NCBI GenBank assembly: GCA_035624615.1 | Contig: DASPRE010000054.1 | Span: 1 to 64,000 of the forward strand | Direction of reading: 5' to 3' | Source: JAHFRG01 sp035624615 | GTDB taxonomy: Bacteria; Pseudomonadota; Gammaproteobacteria; Burkholderiales; JAHFRG01 | DNA: 64,000 nt | Shown here: positions 36,436 through 44,674 of the stretch, piece by piece | How the letters are laid out: every line of letters starts with the position of its first letter | Numbering within the stretch: position 1 is the first letter of the stretch | The notes under the pieces: generated by a model | What the model saw: only the letters and a program-made list of their open reading frames with translations | Told to the model about the DNA's origin: nothing | Databases searched by the model: none | Program-made: the position numbers and the translations under genes

Positions 36436-36640
36436 CCGGGAGCAGCCCGGCGGCTGGTTACTTTATTTTGCTCGCCCAAAATAAAGTAACCAAACAAAAG
36501 GACGCCCTGCTTCGCCGCCGCTGCGCGGTTTCCTGCGCAACTCAGTAAAATCGGGCGCTGCGCAACTCGCGCATCGCGCTCAGACAGTGCTCGCTTAAAA
36601 GCTCCCGATTTGACTTCGTCGCTTGGCGGCTCAGAAGGGA
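36436..36640. repeat. Structured intergenic repeat element after metH
   Basis: The 295-base gap to the next gene holds stacked dyads: GCCGGG-AGCAG-CCCGGC (36435-36451), a 14-base perfect hairpin (36456-36491), and AAATCGGG (36548-36555) against CCCGATTT (36604-36611) enclosing GC-rich motifs such as GCTGCGCAACTCGC and CGCTCAGACAGTGCTCGC. These motifs resemble dispersed intergenic repeats I recall from beta- and gammaproteobacteria. No coding frame is credible. Confidence 0.6.
36456..36491. repeat. Perfect 14-bp inverted repeat, hairpin
   Basis: GGTTACTTTATTTT (36456-36469), an eight-base loop (36470-36477) and its exact reverse complement AAAATAAAGTAACC (36478-36491). It may also act as a terminator for metH, though no long T run follows on the plus strand. 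Confidence 0.85.
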
Positions 36641-36730
36641 ATTGAAAATCGCAAATACGCAGTTAGAGTCGATTAACAATTACTATCGTGGGTTGAGGCA
36701 TAATATTATTCGGCAAGGAGGATCAAATTG

Positions 36731-37054
36731 ATGGCGTACACCTTTGAAGAGTTGAAAGGCAAAACCGTGGCGGAGCTTCGGGATATCGCCAAAGGCATCG
36801 AACACGAGGCGGTAAAGGGTTATTCCCAGCTGAACAAAGACCATCTGCTGGTTGCATTGTGCAAGGCTCTGAACATTGCCACGCACGGGCATCACGAAGT
36901 GGTGGGGGTTAACAAAACTGCCATCAAGACCGAAATCCGGGCATTGAAGAAGAAACGCGACGAGTTTCTTGCGGCCCATGATCATACCCAGCTCAAAAAC
37001 ATCCGACGAACGATCCATCGCCTGAAGAGAACGCTACACAAGGCGACGGTCTAG
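36731..37054 (+). CDS. Small protein with Rho N-terminal-like domain
   Basis: 107 residues with a strong AAGGAGG site before the ATG. The first half (YTFEELKGKTVAELRDIAKGIE, GYSQLNKDHLLVALCKALNI) matches the SAP-like Rho_N helix-extended-helix domain that contacts nucleic acid or protein. The C-terminal half is a basic helix (KKKRDEFLAAHDHTQLKNIRRTIHRLKRTL). No ATPase part is present, so it is not Rho itself. Function unknown; nucleic-acid binding is inference. Confidence 0.7.
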   Translation: MAYTFEELKGKTVAELRDIAKGIEHEAVKGYSQLNKDHLLVALCKALNIATHGHHEVVGVNKTAIKTEIRALKKKRDEFLAAHDHTQLKNIRRTIHRLKRTLHKATV

Positions 37055-37165
37055 ATTTCAGCTAAAACATTACGCTGTCGGCAAAGAAAAATCACCGTTT
37101 CCCGCCAGACAATATACTGAAGTATGACGGGGCCGGTAAACGCAGAATTGAAAGGAGGCAGGGTT

Positions 37166-37603
37166 ATGCTTAAAGAGTTCAGGGAGTTCGCCATGCGCGG
37201 CAACGTGGTAGATATGGCCGTGGGTATCATCATAGGCGCTGCCTTTGGCGCCATCGTTCAATCACTCGTTGCGGATGTTATTATGCCGCCGATCGGTTTG
37301 ATTCTCGGCAATGTGGATTTTTCCAATCTTTTCGTAGTGCTCAAGGAAGGCGCTGCGGTAGCGCCGTATGCGTCTCTTGCAGAAGCGCAGAAGGCCGGGG
37401 CGGTCACGATCAACTATGGCAAGTTTCTTAACGCGGTAGTGGGCTTTGTGATTGTGGCATTTGCGGTATTTATGTTGGTACGCGCCATCAATCAGTTAAA
37501 GCGAAAGGAACAGGCGGCGCCGACGACCAAGGAATGTCCGCAATGTTTTTCAACCATCTCGATAAGAGCCAAGCGCTGCCCGAACTGCACTTCGCAGATT
37601 TAA
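37166..37603 (+). CDS. mscL: MscL, large-conductance mechanosensitive channel, with zinc-ribbon tail
   Basis: 145 residues from the ATG at 37166 (GGAGG upstream). MscL core: MLKEFREFAMRGNVVDMAVGIIIGAAFG (TM1), a periplasmic loop and VVGFVIVAFAVFMLVRAIN (TM2). The cytoplasmic tail ends in CPQCFSTISIRAKRCPNC, two CxxC pairs that form a zinc-ribbon-like end absent from E. coli MscL but seen in some relatives. Releases solutes on osmotic downshock. Confidence 0.93.
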   Translation: MLKEFREFAMRGNVVDMAVGIIIGAAFGAIVQSLVADVIMPPIGLILGNVDFSNLFVVLKEGAAVAPYASLAEAQKAGAVTINYGKFLNAVVGFVIVAFAVFMLVRAINQLKRKEQAAPTTKECPQCFSTISIRAKRCPNCTSQI

Positions 37604-37613
37604 AAGTGCCAAC

Positions 37614-38309
37614 ATGAGAACCGTTCGGCTCGCGTTCCTATTAACGTTTGTGTTCCTCGCCGTTTCTGGGAATGCGCGTGCCGCCGAGGAGGCGCCGAGC
37701 TATAACGTGGTGGAGCTGCAGGCTGAGGCGCAGCGCGATATCCAGAACGATTTAATGACGGCATCTTTATACGTTGAGCAAAGCGGCGAAAACGCTGCGC
37801 GAGTCTCCGATGCGGTGAATAAAATCGTGAATGAAGCATTGCGAGCCGCGCAGGAGGTTAAAAGCGTAAAAGCGAGCACCGAGGGTTACCAGACTTACCC
37901 GGTTTACAGCAAGACCGCCAGATTGGAAGCGTGGAGAGTGCGCTCTGAGATGCGCATTGAGAGCAAAGATTTCAGCGCCGCTTCCAATCTTATCGGCAAG
38001 CTGCAGTCTACGATGCGTCTTTCTTCTCTTGTTTTTACGGTATCTCCTGATGCGAGGCGGCAGGCAGAGAACGAGCTGATCGCCCAAGCCATTTCCAATT
38101 TTCGCGAACGTGCCGATATCGTTAAACGCTCGCTTAACGGACGCGGGTACAAGCTCCGAAAAATGAGCATCAACACCGGCGCGTTTCATCCCCGCCCAAT
38201 GCTTGCCCGCGCGATGGCCTCGCCCTCGCAGGAGGTCACGGCGCCTAATGTGGAGGCAGGCACCAGCCAGATTACCGTTGTCATCAGCGGCACCATCGAA
38301 GTGGAATGA
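37614..38309 (+). CDS. SIMPL domain (DUF541) exported protein
   Basis: 231 residues: signal peptide (FLLTFVFLAVSGNARA) followed by a SIMPL domain (VVELQAEAQRDIQNDLMTASLYVEQSG, VKSVKASTEGYQTYPVYSK, ending ITVVISGTIEVE). Bacterial members are periplasmic or surface proteins linked loosely to stress; no reaction is known. Starts ten bases after mscL. Confidence 0.88.
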   Translation: MRTVRLAFLLTFVFLAVSGNARAAEEAPSYNVVELQAEAQRDIQNDLMTASLYVEQSGENAARVSDAVNKIVNEALRAAQEVKSVKASTEGYQTYPVYSKTARLEAWRVRSEMRIESKDFSAASNLIGKLQSTMRLSSLVFTVSPDARRQAENELIAQAISNFRERADIVKRSLNGRGYKLRKMSINTGAFHPRPMLARAMASPSQEVTAPNVEAGTSQITVVISGTIEVE

Positions 38310-38318
38310 GGCTGGGGC

Positions 38319-38519
38319 ATGGGACGATGGCTGATCGTTCTGGGCGTGATTCTGGTTATCGCCGGCTTGCTCTGGCCGTGGCTGACCAAAGTCGGCCTAG
38401 GTCATCTCCCCGGCGATATCCGCATCGAGCGGAAAGGGTTCGTCTTCTATTTCCCGCTCACCAGCGGGCTAATTGTCTCGGGTGTGCTTACGTTGATACT
38501 GTGGATCTTCCGCCGTTAG
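38319..38519 (+). CDS. DUF2905 small membrane protein
   Basis: 66 residues with two hydrophobic helices (WLIVLGVILVIAGLLWPWL, LTSGLIVSGVLTLILWIF) around GHLPGDIRIERKGFVFYFP, the DUF2905 signature. Function unknown. It follows the SIMPL gene by nine bases, and its 3' end overlaps the convergent polyamine-binding-protein gene by 32 bases. Confidence 0.88.
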   Translation: MGRWLIVLGVILVIAGLLWPWLTKVGLGHLPGDIRIERKGFVFYFPLTSGLIVSGVLTLILWIFRR

Positions 38520-39687
38520 AAAACCGCGCCGCTCGGAACGCGCGGTAAGCCGCGCGCGCAAGCACAAACAGGGTAATAACGCCCAGCAGTGCGGCGAGCG
38601 CCTTCCAAAACAGACCGTCGTCCTCGCCCTGTTTCAGCTTGATCTCGGTCCACATTCTCGACATGATCCTCCGGTGCTTGCGGTCGAGGTCTTTCATGAA
38701 CTCCAAATGCTTGGTAGTTTCCGGGTCAGGGAAAATAGCCGGGTTATTTGCGATCTCCGGTTTGACGAATGGCAGCGCGGCAGCGTTAGGATTTCCTGCT
38801 CCGATGAGGTTGGTCAGCTCCGCCGAGTTTTGGCCTTCGAGCATGAAGTTGATGAATTTATGCGCCAGATCCGGCCGCGGCCCGGATTTGTGTATGACCA
38901 TGCTATCCATTCCTATCACCGCGCCTTCCTTGGGTATTGTCCAGTTTATGGTGAAGTTGCGCTGCGCTTTTTGTGCATCGAGCGCTGCCTGGAAAAAATC
39001 GCTGGAATAGCCATGCGCGAGCCAGATATTGCCGACCGTGAGTTCCTTGATGTAGCTTTGCGCGTTGAATGCTGCCCAGTAAGGCTTGGCGCGGATGATC
39101 AAATCGCGCGCCTGTTTCCATTTTTCCTCATCCGTGTCGTTGATGGAATAGCCGAGATATTTCATCGCGGCCGCCATCAGCTCCCGTTGCGAGTCGAGCA
39201 CGGTGACCCGGCCTTTTACTTTGGTTAAGTATTTCGGCTCGAAAATCACCGCCCAGGTGTCGGTCGGCAGCCCAAGTTCCTGCATTTTCTGCTTGTTGTA
39301 GCCTATCACCGTTGTCGAATAGGCATATGGCACGGAATATTTGTTGCCCGGGTCGAAATCGCGGTTCAGGTATTCCGGCTTGATGTTCTTGAGATTGGGT
39401 AAAAGCGATTTGTCGAGCGGCCGCAGCGCGTCTTGCTTGATCAGCGAATCCACGGCGTTCTGCGTCGGCACAATGATATCGTAGCCGGTGGCGCCGGCAG
39501 CAAGTTTTGCCAGCATTTCCTCGTTGTCGCCGTAATAGTCCTGCACCAGCTTGCAATTGCAGGATTTTTGAAATCGCTCGACCGTGTCATCCGAGATGTA
39601 ATTGTTCCAGTTGTAGAGGTGCAACATCTCTTCTGCAAAAATGCTATTGCTGAACAGCAGTACGCATACCAAAAGCCAGCGCTTCAT
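38488..39687 (-). CDS. Polyamine ABC transporter substrate-binding protein with C-terminal TM helix
   Basis: PotD/PotF-type periplasmic binding protein, 399 residues. Signal peptide (WLLVCVLLFSNSIFA) then LHLYNWNNYISDDTVERFQ, the spermidine/putrescine binding family start, and IVPTQNAVDSLIKQDALRPLD. Unlike usual 340-370-residue members it continues past the binding fold into ALAALLGVITLFVLARAAYRAFRAARF, a predicted C-terminal membrane anchor with positive flank. Last gene of the transporter operon; the start overlaps the permease stop. Confidence 0.9.
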   Translation of the reverse strand: MKRWLLVCVLLFSNSIFAEEMLHLYNWNNYISDDTVERFQKSCNCKLVQDYYGDNEEMLAKLAAGATGYDIIVPTQNAVDSLIKQDALRPLDKSLLPNLKNIKPEYLNRDFDPGNKYSVPYAYSTTVIGYNKQKMQELGLPTDTWAVIFEPKYLTKVKGRVTVLDSQRELMAAAMKYLGYSINDTDEEKWKQARDLIIRAKPYWAAFNAQSYIKELTVGNIWLAHGYSSDFFQAALDAQKAQRNFTINWTIPKEGAVIGMDSMVIHKSGPRPDLAHKFINFMLEGQNSAELTNLIGAGNPNAAALPFVKPEIANNPAIFPDPETTKHLEFMKDLDRKHRRIMSRMWTEIKLKQGEDDGLFWKALAALLGVITLFVLARAAYRAFRAARFSNGGRSTVST

Positions 39688-40463
39688 TTCGCAACCCCCC
39701 GCAGCACATCGGGCGCGAATTTGGAGGCCACGATGATGGTAGTCAGCGTCAGCAGCATCAGCAGGGTGGAGACAGCGTTTACTTCGGGCGTCACCGCGAT
39801 CTTGATCATCGAGTAAATCTGCAGCGGCAGCGTAGTGACTCCCACGCCCACAGTGAAGAATGTAATCACGAAATCATCGATCGAAAGGGTAAATGACATC
39901 AACGTGCCAGCGATCACCCCGGGCATAATCAGCGGAAATGTGACCAGTTTGAATGTTTGCCACGGGGTGGCGCCGAGATCACGCGCCGCCTCAAAAATGC
40001 TCTCATCCATTCCGGCCAGCCGCGCTCGCACCACGATGGCGACAAAGCCGATGCAGAATGTGATGTGCGCTATGATGATCGACAGCATGCCCAACGTCAG
40101 GTTCATCACCTGGATGAAAAACAGCAGCAGGGAAACGCCCAACAAAATTTCCGGCATTGCTACCGGCGTGATCACCATAAACGGCAGGAGTTTCGGCTTA
40201 TAGCGGTGGATGGCGATTCCCGCCATGGTGCCCAAAGCAGTGGCAACGAGGCTGGAAACGATTGCGATAGTAAGCGAATTGACCGCCGCGCCGATCATCT
40301 GGCTGTCGTTGAACAGTACGCGATACCAGCTAAGTGTGAAACCCACCCATTCAGCATTCAGCCGCGAGTCGTTGAAGGAATAGACCACGACGATGATAAG
40401 CGGCACGTAAAGAAACGCATACACTAGGACTGAGGCCGACCACAGCCAGGAACTTTTAGGCAT
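39684..40463 (-). CDS. Polyamine ABC transporter permease, PotC/PotI type
   Basis: 259 residues with six hydrophobic helices; the EAA loop EAARDLGATPWQTFKLVTFPLIMPG is complete. Begins with FLYVPLIIVVVYSFNDSR, typical of the PotC/PotI half. Pairs with the permease encoded just upstream (eight-base overlap). Confidence 0.92.
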   Translation of the reverse strand: MPKSSWLWSASVLVYAFLYVPLIIVVVYSFNDSRLNAEWVGFTLSWYRVLFNDSQMIGAAVNSLTIAIVSSLVATALGTMAGIAIHRYKPKLLPFMVITPVAMPEILLGVSLLLFFIQVMNLTLGMLSIIIAHITFCIGFVAIVVRARLAGMDESIFEAARDLGATPWQTFKLVTFPLIMPGVIAGTLMSFTLSIDDFVITFFTVGVGVTTLPLQIYSMIKIAVTPEVNAVSTLLMLLTLTTIIVASKFAPDVLRGVAK

Positions 40464-41355
40464 TTCTTACTCCTCGACGGCTGATCAACATCGTGATGCC
40501 TGCAAGCATCAGCACTGCGACAGTGAGCATGATGGAAAGCGTGCTGCCAAACGGCCAGTCGCGAGTTCCAAGGAACTGGTCTTTTATGAGGTTGCCGATC
40601 AGAATGTCGCCGGTGCCCCCCAGGATGTCGGGAACAGCAAACATGCCGAGCACCGGGATGAATACCAGAGCGGATCCGGAATACACGCCGGGGAGAGACA
40701 GTGGCCAAGTGACCTTCCAAAACCTGTTCCACGCGTTCGCGCCGAGATCCTGGGCAGCGTCAAGCAGTACTGGATCATGTTTTTCCAGATTGGTGTATAG
40801 CGGCAGCACCATAAACGGTAGGTGCACGTATACCATGCCTACCAGGACTGCGAAGGGTGAAAACAAAAGTGGCACTGGCGCAATGCCGAACCATCCAAGG
40901 GCATGATTGACCGCAAGGCTGAAGGCCGACTGCGGGCCCAGAATAATCATCCAAGCGTAAACGCGGATCAAGAAATTGCTTGCGAAAGGTAATATCACCA
41001 ACAGTACCATAAAGTCGCGGTGCTTCTTTGGACTGTGCGCGATCAGCAACGCCAGCGGGTAAGCCATCAGCAGACAAATGAGGGTGCTTGCCATTGCGAC
41101 GCCGAAAGATTTTATGAAAATCTGGGTGTAAATGAAATCGCTGAAGAAGAACTTGTAAGTTTCCACCGTGAGCCCGGTTTCCTTGCCTGAAACGCCTCCG
41201 AATATCGGAGCAAGCCCGCCGTAGTCACCGGGGTAGCGGAAAGAGGCAACCAGGATGATGATGCTGGGAAGCAAAAAGAACATCGTTAGGTAAAGAAAGG
41301 GCGGCCCGCTGACCAGCCACTTGGTAATTCGTTCCGAGGTCAAGAATTTATTCAT
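40456..41355 (-). CDS. Polyamine ABC transporter permease, PotB/PotH type
   Basis: 299 residues; helices include LTMFFLLPSIIILVASF and ASTLICLLMAYPLALLIA, and the EAA loop is LLDAAQDLGANAWNRFWKVTWPLSLPG. Forms the heterodimeric channel with the PotC/PotI-type permease. Overlaps the ATPase gene by eight bases. Confidence 0.92.
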   Translation of the reverse strand: MNKFLTSERITKWLVSGPPFLYLTMFFLLPSIIILVASFRYPGDYGGLAPIFGGVSGKETGLTVETYKFFFSDFIYTQIFIKSFGVAMASTLICLLMAYPLALLIAHSPKKHRDFMVLLVILPFASNFLIRVYAWMIILGPQSAFSLAVNHALGWFGIAPVPLLFSPFAVLVGMVYVHLPFMVLPLYTNLEKHDPVLLDAAQDLGANAWNRFWKVTWPLSLPGVYSGSALVFIPVLGMFAVPDILGGTGDILIGNLIKDQFLGTRDWPFGSTLSIMLTVAVLMLAGITMLISRRGVRNA

Positions 41356-42433
41356 TCAGAAATAATCCTGCGTCCTTCGGCCATGCGACCTCGACCTTGT
41401 CCCCGGTTTCGAAAAATTTACCGCGCCCCGGTGCCGAATTAGGCAGCAGCGCCTCGATGCGGGCCCCGTTATTGAGATCAACGATATAAGTGGTGATATC
41501 GCCCACATACAGCAAATCGCGCACTTTTCCGGGAAAGTGGTTCTCGCCCGCGACCTCTTCGATTTTGGCGGCGATGCGCACTTGTTCCGGCCGCAGAGCC
41601 AGAAAACCTTTTTGGCCCGGCGCGGCACCACTTTTGGCGGGCGCCCGCACTTCTCCCATGCCCGGGATACCGAGGCGCAGATAATCGGGACTCGTCCCCA
41701 GTACTTCCGCGTGCAGCATGTTGATACGGCCGATGAAGTCGGCAACAAAACGGTTTGCGGGAAAACTGTAAATTTTAGAGGGCACATCCATCTGCTCGAT
41801 CCTGCCGGCGTTCATTACCGCGATCCGATGTGAAAGCGCAAGCGCTTCAGCCTGCGAATGAGTCACAAATACGAACGTAATACCGACATCGCGCTGCAAG
41901 GTTATGAGCTCGATTTGCATCTCCTCGCGCAGCTTAGCATCCAGCGCGCCCAGCGGCTCATCGAGCATCAACAGGCGTGGACGGTTGACCAGGCCACGAG
42001 CGAGCGCGACGCGCTGCTTCTGGCCTCCGGAAAGTTCATGCGGGAAACTTCCACCTTTATCAGAAAGATGAACCTGTTCCAGCGCCTCTTTAACTTTGAC
42101 CGCTATTTCATCTGGGCTTTTCCCCGCCATTTTCAGCGGGAAAGAAACATTGCCGGCAACGGTCATGTGTGGAAACAGCGCGTAACTCTGAAAAACGGTA
42201 TGTATCGGACGCTTCTCCGGCGGCGTGCCCACGAGGTCCTTGCCGTCGAGCAAAATCTGTCCACCATCCGGCAGGTCGAATCCTGCGATCATTCGAAGCA
42301 ACGTGGTTTTGCCACATCCGGAAGGTCCGAGCAGGGTAAAGAATTCTCCTGCCTCAATATCGATGCTGACGTTGTCCACTGCCACCAGGTCGCCGAAACG
42401 GCGGGTAACATTGCGGATTTCTAGAAGCGCCAT
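41348..42433 (-). CDS. Polyamine ABC transporter ATP-binding protein, PotA/PotG type
   Basis: 361 residues. Walker A LLGPSGCGKTTLLRM, Q loop VFQSYALFPHMTV, signature LSGGQKQRVALARG, Walker B LLMLDEPLGALDAKLR and the switch His in VFVTHSQAEALA. The C-terminal TOBE domain (FLALRPEQVRIAAK...) is present. First gene of the operon. PotA and PotG cannot be told apart from sequence alone. Confidence 0.93.
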   Translation of the reverse strand: MALLEIRNVTRRFGDLVAVDNVSIDIEAGEFFTLLGPSGCGKTTLLRMIAGFDLPDGGQILLDGKDLVGTPPEKRPIHTVFQSYALFPHMTVAGNVSFPLKMAGKSPDEIAVKVKEALEQVHLSDKGGSFPHELSGGQKQRVALARGLVNRPRLLMLDEPLGALDAKLREEMQIELITLQRDVGITFVFVTHSQAEALALSHRIAVMNAGRIEQMDVPSKIYSFPANRFVADFIGRINMLHAEVLGTSPDYLRLGIPGMGEVRAPAKSGAAPGQKGFLALRPEQVRIAAKIEEVAGENHFPGKVRDLLYVGDITTYIVDLNNGARIEALLPNSAPGRGKFFETGDKVEVAWPKDAGLFLNE

Positions 42434-42460
42434 GTAAAGTCCAGGCGATAAAAACCGGTT

Positions 42461-42488
42461 ATTCTAGCAAATATGAAAAAGATTGGAA
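42461..42488 (-). promoter_or_regulatory. Possible promoter of the polyamine transporter operon
   Basis: Minus-strand TAGAAT (42466-42461) is a good -10 box; a weak TTCCAA stands 16 bases upstream. The start would fall about 20 bases before the ATPase gene ATG. Weak evidence. Confidence 0.35.
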
Positions 42489-42550
42489 TCGAGTTGCCGG
42501 AGACAATCCTGGTCAACGCGCCGCTGTTGAAACCGTCGCGAAGCCGGCGT

Positions 42551-44068
42551 TCAGGTGTACAAAATAGCGACGGCCAGCATGGTGGCGAGCAATGCGGCGA
42601 TAACCGACAACCATTTGTTTTGCTCTTTGTATTCAGTGCGCAACTGCTGCAGTTCCTGTTTCAGCGCCTGAATGCGGTCTTCGGTAAGCGCACGATGAAT
42701 GAGGCGAGGCAGTTGTGGCAGCAGCGTGCCCCAGTAGGGCGCTTCCTGGCGAATGCGGCGCAACAGACCGCGCCAGCCCACTTGTTCGCTCATCCACCGC
42801 TCGAGGAAAGGCTTCGCGGTTTTCCATACGTCGAGGTTGGGATCAAGCTCGCGCCCGAGCCCTTCTATATTTAACAGGGTCTTTTGCAGTAGTACCAGCT
42901 GCGGTTGAATTTCCACGTTGAAGCGGCGCGCAGCCTGGAACAAATTTAACAGCAGCTTGCCAAAAGAAATATCCTTGAGCGGCCTGTCGAAAATCGGTTC
43001 GCATACGGCGCGAATGGCGGCCTCGAATTCGTCCACCCGTGTTTCCTTCGGAATCCAGCCCGATTCGATGTGTGCCTGCGCAACCCGCTTGTAGTCGCGG
43101 CGGAAAAATGCGAGGAAATTCTGCGCAAGGTAATTCTTGTCAACATCGTCGAGCGTGCCCATGATTCCAAAATCGAGAGCAACGTATTCCCCTTGCGGCG
43201 TGACAAAAATATTTCCCGGATGCATATCGGCATGAAAAAAGCCGTCTCGCAAAACTTGGGTGAAGAATATTTCAACGCCGGCGCGAGCCAGTTTTGGAAT
43301 ATTCACGCCCTGTTTCCGCAGTGCCTCGACCTGGCTGATTGGCGTACCCTGCATGCGCTGCATAACCATAACCTCGGTTGAGCAATAGTCCCAATACACT
43401 TCGGGAATCCGCAACAGCGGAGAATTTTCAAAATTGCGACGCAGTTGGCTGGCGTTGGCCGCTTCGTGCATAAGGTCCAATTCATGGTACAGATGTTTCT
43501 CAAATTCTGCGACCACTTCATGCGGCTTCAGGCGCTTGCCTTCAGCCCACAGCGTTTCAATTAGCGACGCCCCGATATCCAGCAACGCCAAATCCTTGGC
43601 GATTACGGCAGCGATACCGGGGCGCAGAATTTTGACCGCGACCTCGGTGCCGTTCTCGAGCACCGCAAAGTGTACTTGCGCCACGGACGCGCTTGCTACC
43701 GGTTGCGCGTCGAATTTCTGAAACACCAGGTCCAAGGGTTTGCCGTACACTCTCTCCAAGGTGGAAATCGCTTCCGCGGATGGGAAGGGAGGAACTTGGT
43801 CCTGGAGTTTCGCGAGCTCATCCGCGATATCCGCAGGAAGCAAGTCGCGACGCGTGGACAGCACCTGTCCAAATTTGACGAAGATTGGCCCCAGTGCTTC
43901 CAGCGCCAGACGCAGCCGTTCGGCGCGCGGCTTTCTGAGAGTCCGCCAGAATAGCAAAACTCTGAGCAGCACGCGCAAAGTGCGCACGCGTTCGTGCCCG
44001 AGAAAAAACTCATCGAGGCCGAAGCGCAGACTGACGCCGATGATTTTGAGGAAGCGGAGTAACCGCAT
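42551..44068 (-). CDS. ubiB: UbiB, ATPase-like ubiquinone biosynthesis protein
   Basis: 505 residues of the ABC1/ADCK/UbiB family. Kinase-like motifs: the family KxGQ block KFGQVLSTRRDLLP, SVAQVHFAVLENGTEVAVKIL, catalytic region HADMHPGNIFV and DFG in YVALDFGIMGTLD. Two C-terminal hydrophobic helices anchor it. Supports coenzyme Q biosynthesis at the membrane. Last gene of the ubi operon. Confidence 0.95.
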   Translation of the reverse strand: MRLLRFLKIIGVSLRFGLDEFFLGHERVRTLRVLLRVLLFWRTLRKPRAERLRLALEALGPIFVKFGQVLSTRRDLLPADIADELAKLQDQVPPFPSAEAISTLERVYGKPLDLVFQKFDAQPVASASVAQVHFAVLENGTEVAVKILRPGIAAVIAKDLALLDIGASLIETLWAEGKRLKPHEVVAEFEKHLYHELDLMHEAANASQLRRNFENSPLLRIPEVYWDYCSTEVMVMQRMQGTPISQVEALRKQGVNIPKLARAGVEIFFTQVLRDGFFHADMHPGNIFVTPQGEYVALDFGIMGTLDDVDKNYLAQNFLAFFRRDYKRVAQAHIESGWIPKETRVDEFEAAIRAVCEPIFDRPLKDISFGKLLLNLFQAARRFNVEIQPQLVLLQKTLLNIEGLGRELDPNLDVWKTAKPFLERWMSEQVGWRGLLRRIRQEAPYWGTLLPQLPRLIHRALTEDRIQALKQELQQLRTEYKEQNKWLSVIAALLATMLAVAILYT

Positions 44069-44107
44069 GCGCGGATTGTAACCGCCAGATGCGCGACCGG
44101 CTAGTTG

Positions 44108-44665
44108 TCAGCGGGAGATATTTTGCAGCCGCTTTTCCAGGCGCTCGACATCATCGCGTAGGGCATCGACTTCGGCGATGAATTGTTTGACGTGCGTGGA
44201 TTTGGCGATCAGTGGGCGTTCTTCAGTCCAGTATTCCGAAAAAGAGTGGCTAAAGCTGTCAAACGTTTGTCGGCCCCAAGTGCCGAAGCTTTTGACAGTG
44301 CTGACCATGCGCCGTGCAGCGATATCACCCAAGATATGGCTTAGATCTTCCTCCGCATCCCAGCCCAGGTTTTTCGCGACATAAGCGATTGCTCCGGCAA
44401 ATTCGCTGTCTCCGCTGATTTCAACCTGTTTGTACGCGGCCTCGTCGTGCATTAGCAGACGCAACAGCAGCAGCGGGGTTAAGAAAAATTTCGCGTCAGG
44501 CGCCGAATCAGCGGTGGCAGTTGCCGCTTCGCCGCCGGAGGTAATGGTGAAGGACAAAGAAAACGGTGGGATTAGGAAACGAACGGTCTTGCCGGCAAAG
44601 GGCTTAAGTCGTTCGCGCGACCAGGTTTCGCCACGCAACAGGTGATTCAGCGCCCCGTGCAGCAT
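44108..44665 (-). CDS. ubiJ: UbiJ, SCP2-domain ubiquinone biosynthesis accessory factor
   Basis: 185 residues: N-terminal SCP2 lipid-binding fold (LNHLLRGETWSRERLKPFAGKTVRF, VEISGDSEFAGAIAYVAKNLGWD) and a C-terminal helix (VDALRDDVERLEKRLQNI) that pairs with UbiK. Binds ubiquinone intermediates within the Ubi complex. Ten bases after the Tim44-domain gene and 39 before ubiB. Confidence 0.9.
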   Translation of the reverse strand: MLHGALNHLLRGETWSRERLKPFAGKTVRFLIPPFSLSFTITSGGEAATATADSAPDAKFFLTPLLLLRLLMHDEAAYKQVEISGDSEFAGAIAYVAKNLGWDAEEDLSHILGDIAARRMVSTVKSFGTWGRQTFDSFSHSFSEYWTEERPLIAKSTHVKQFIAEVDALRDDVERLEKRLQNISR

Positions 44666-44674
44666 GTTTAGCAG

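Noticed and set aside
42473..42874. A 133-codon plus-strand frame with an ATG in the gap before potA
   Set aside because: Most of it is antisense to ubiB; its composition after the first 20 codons is that of a shadow frame.
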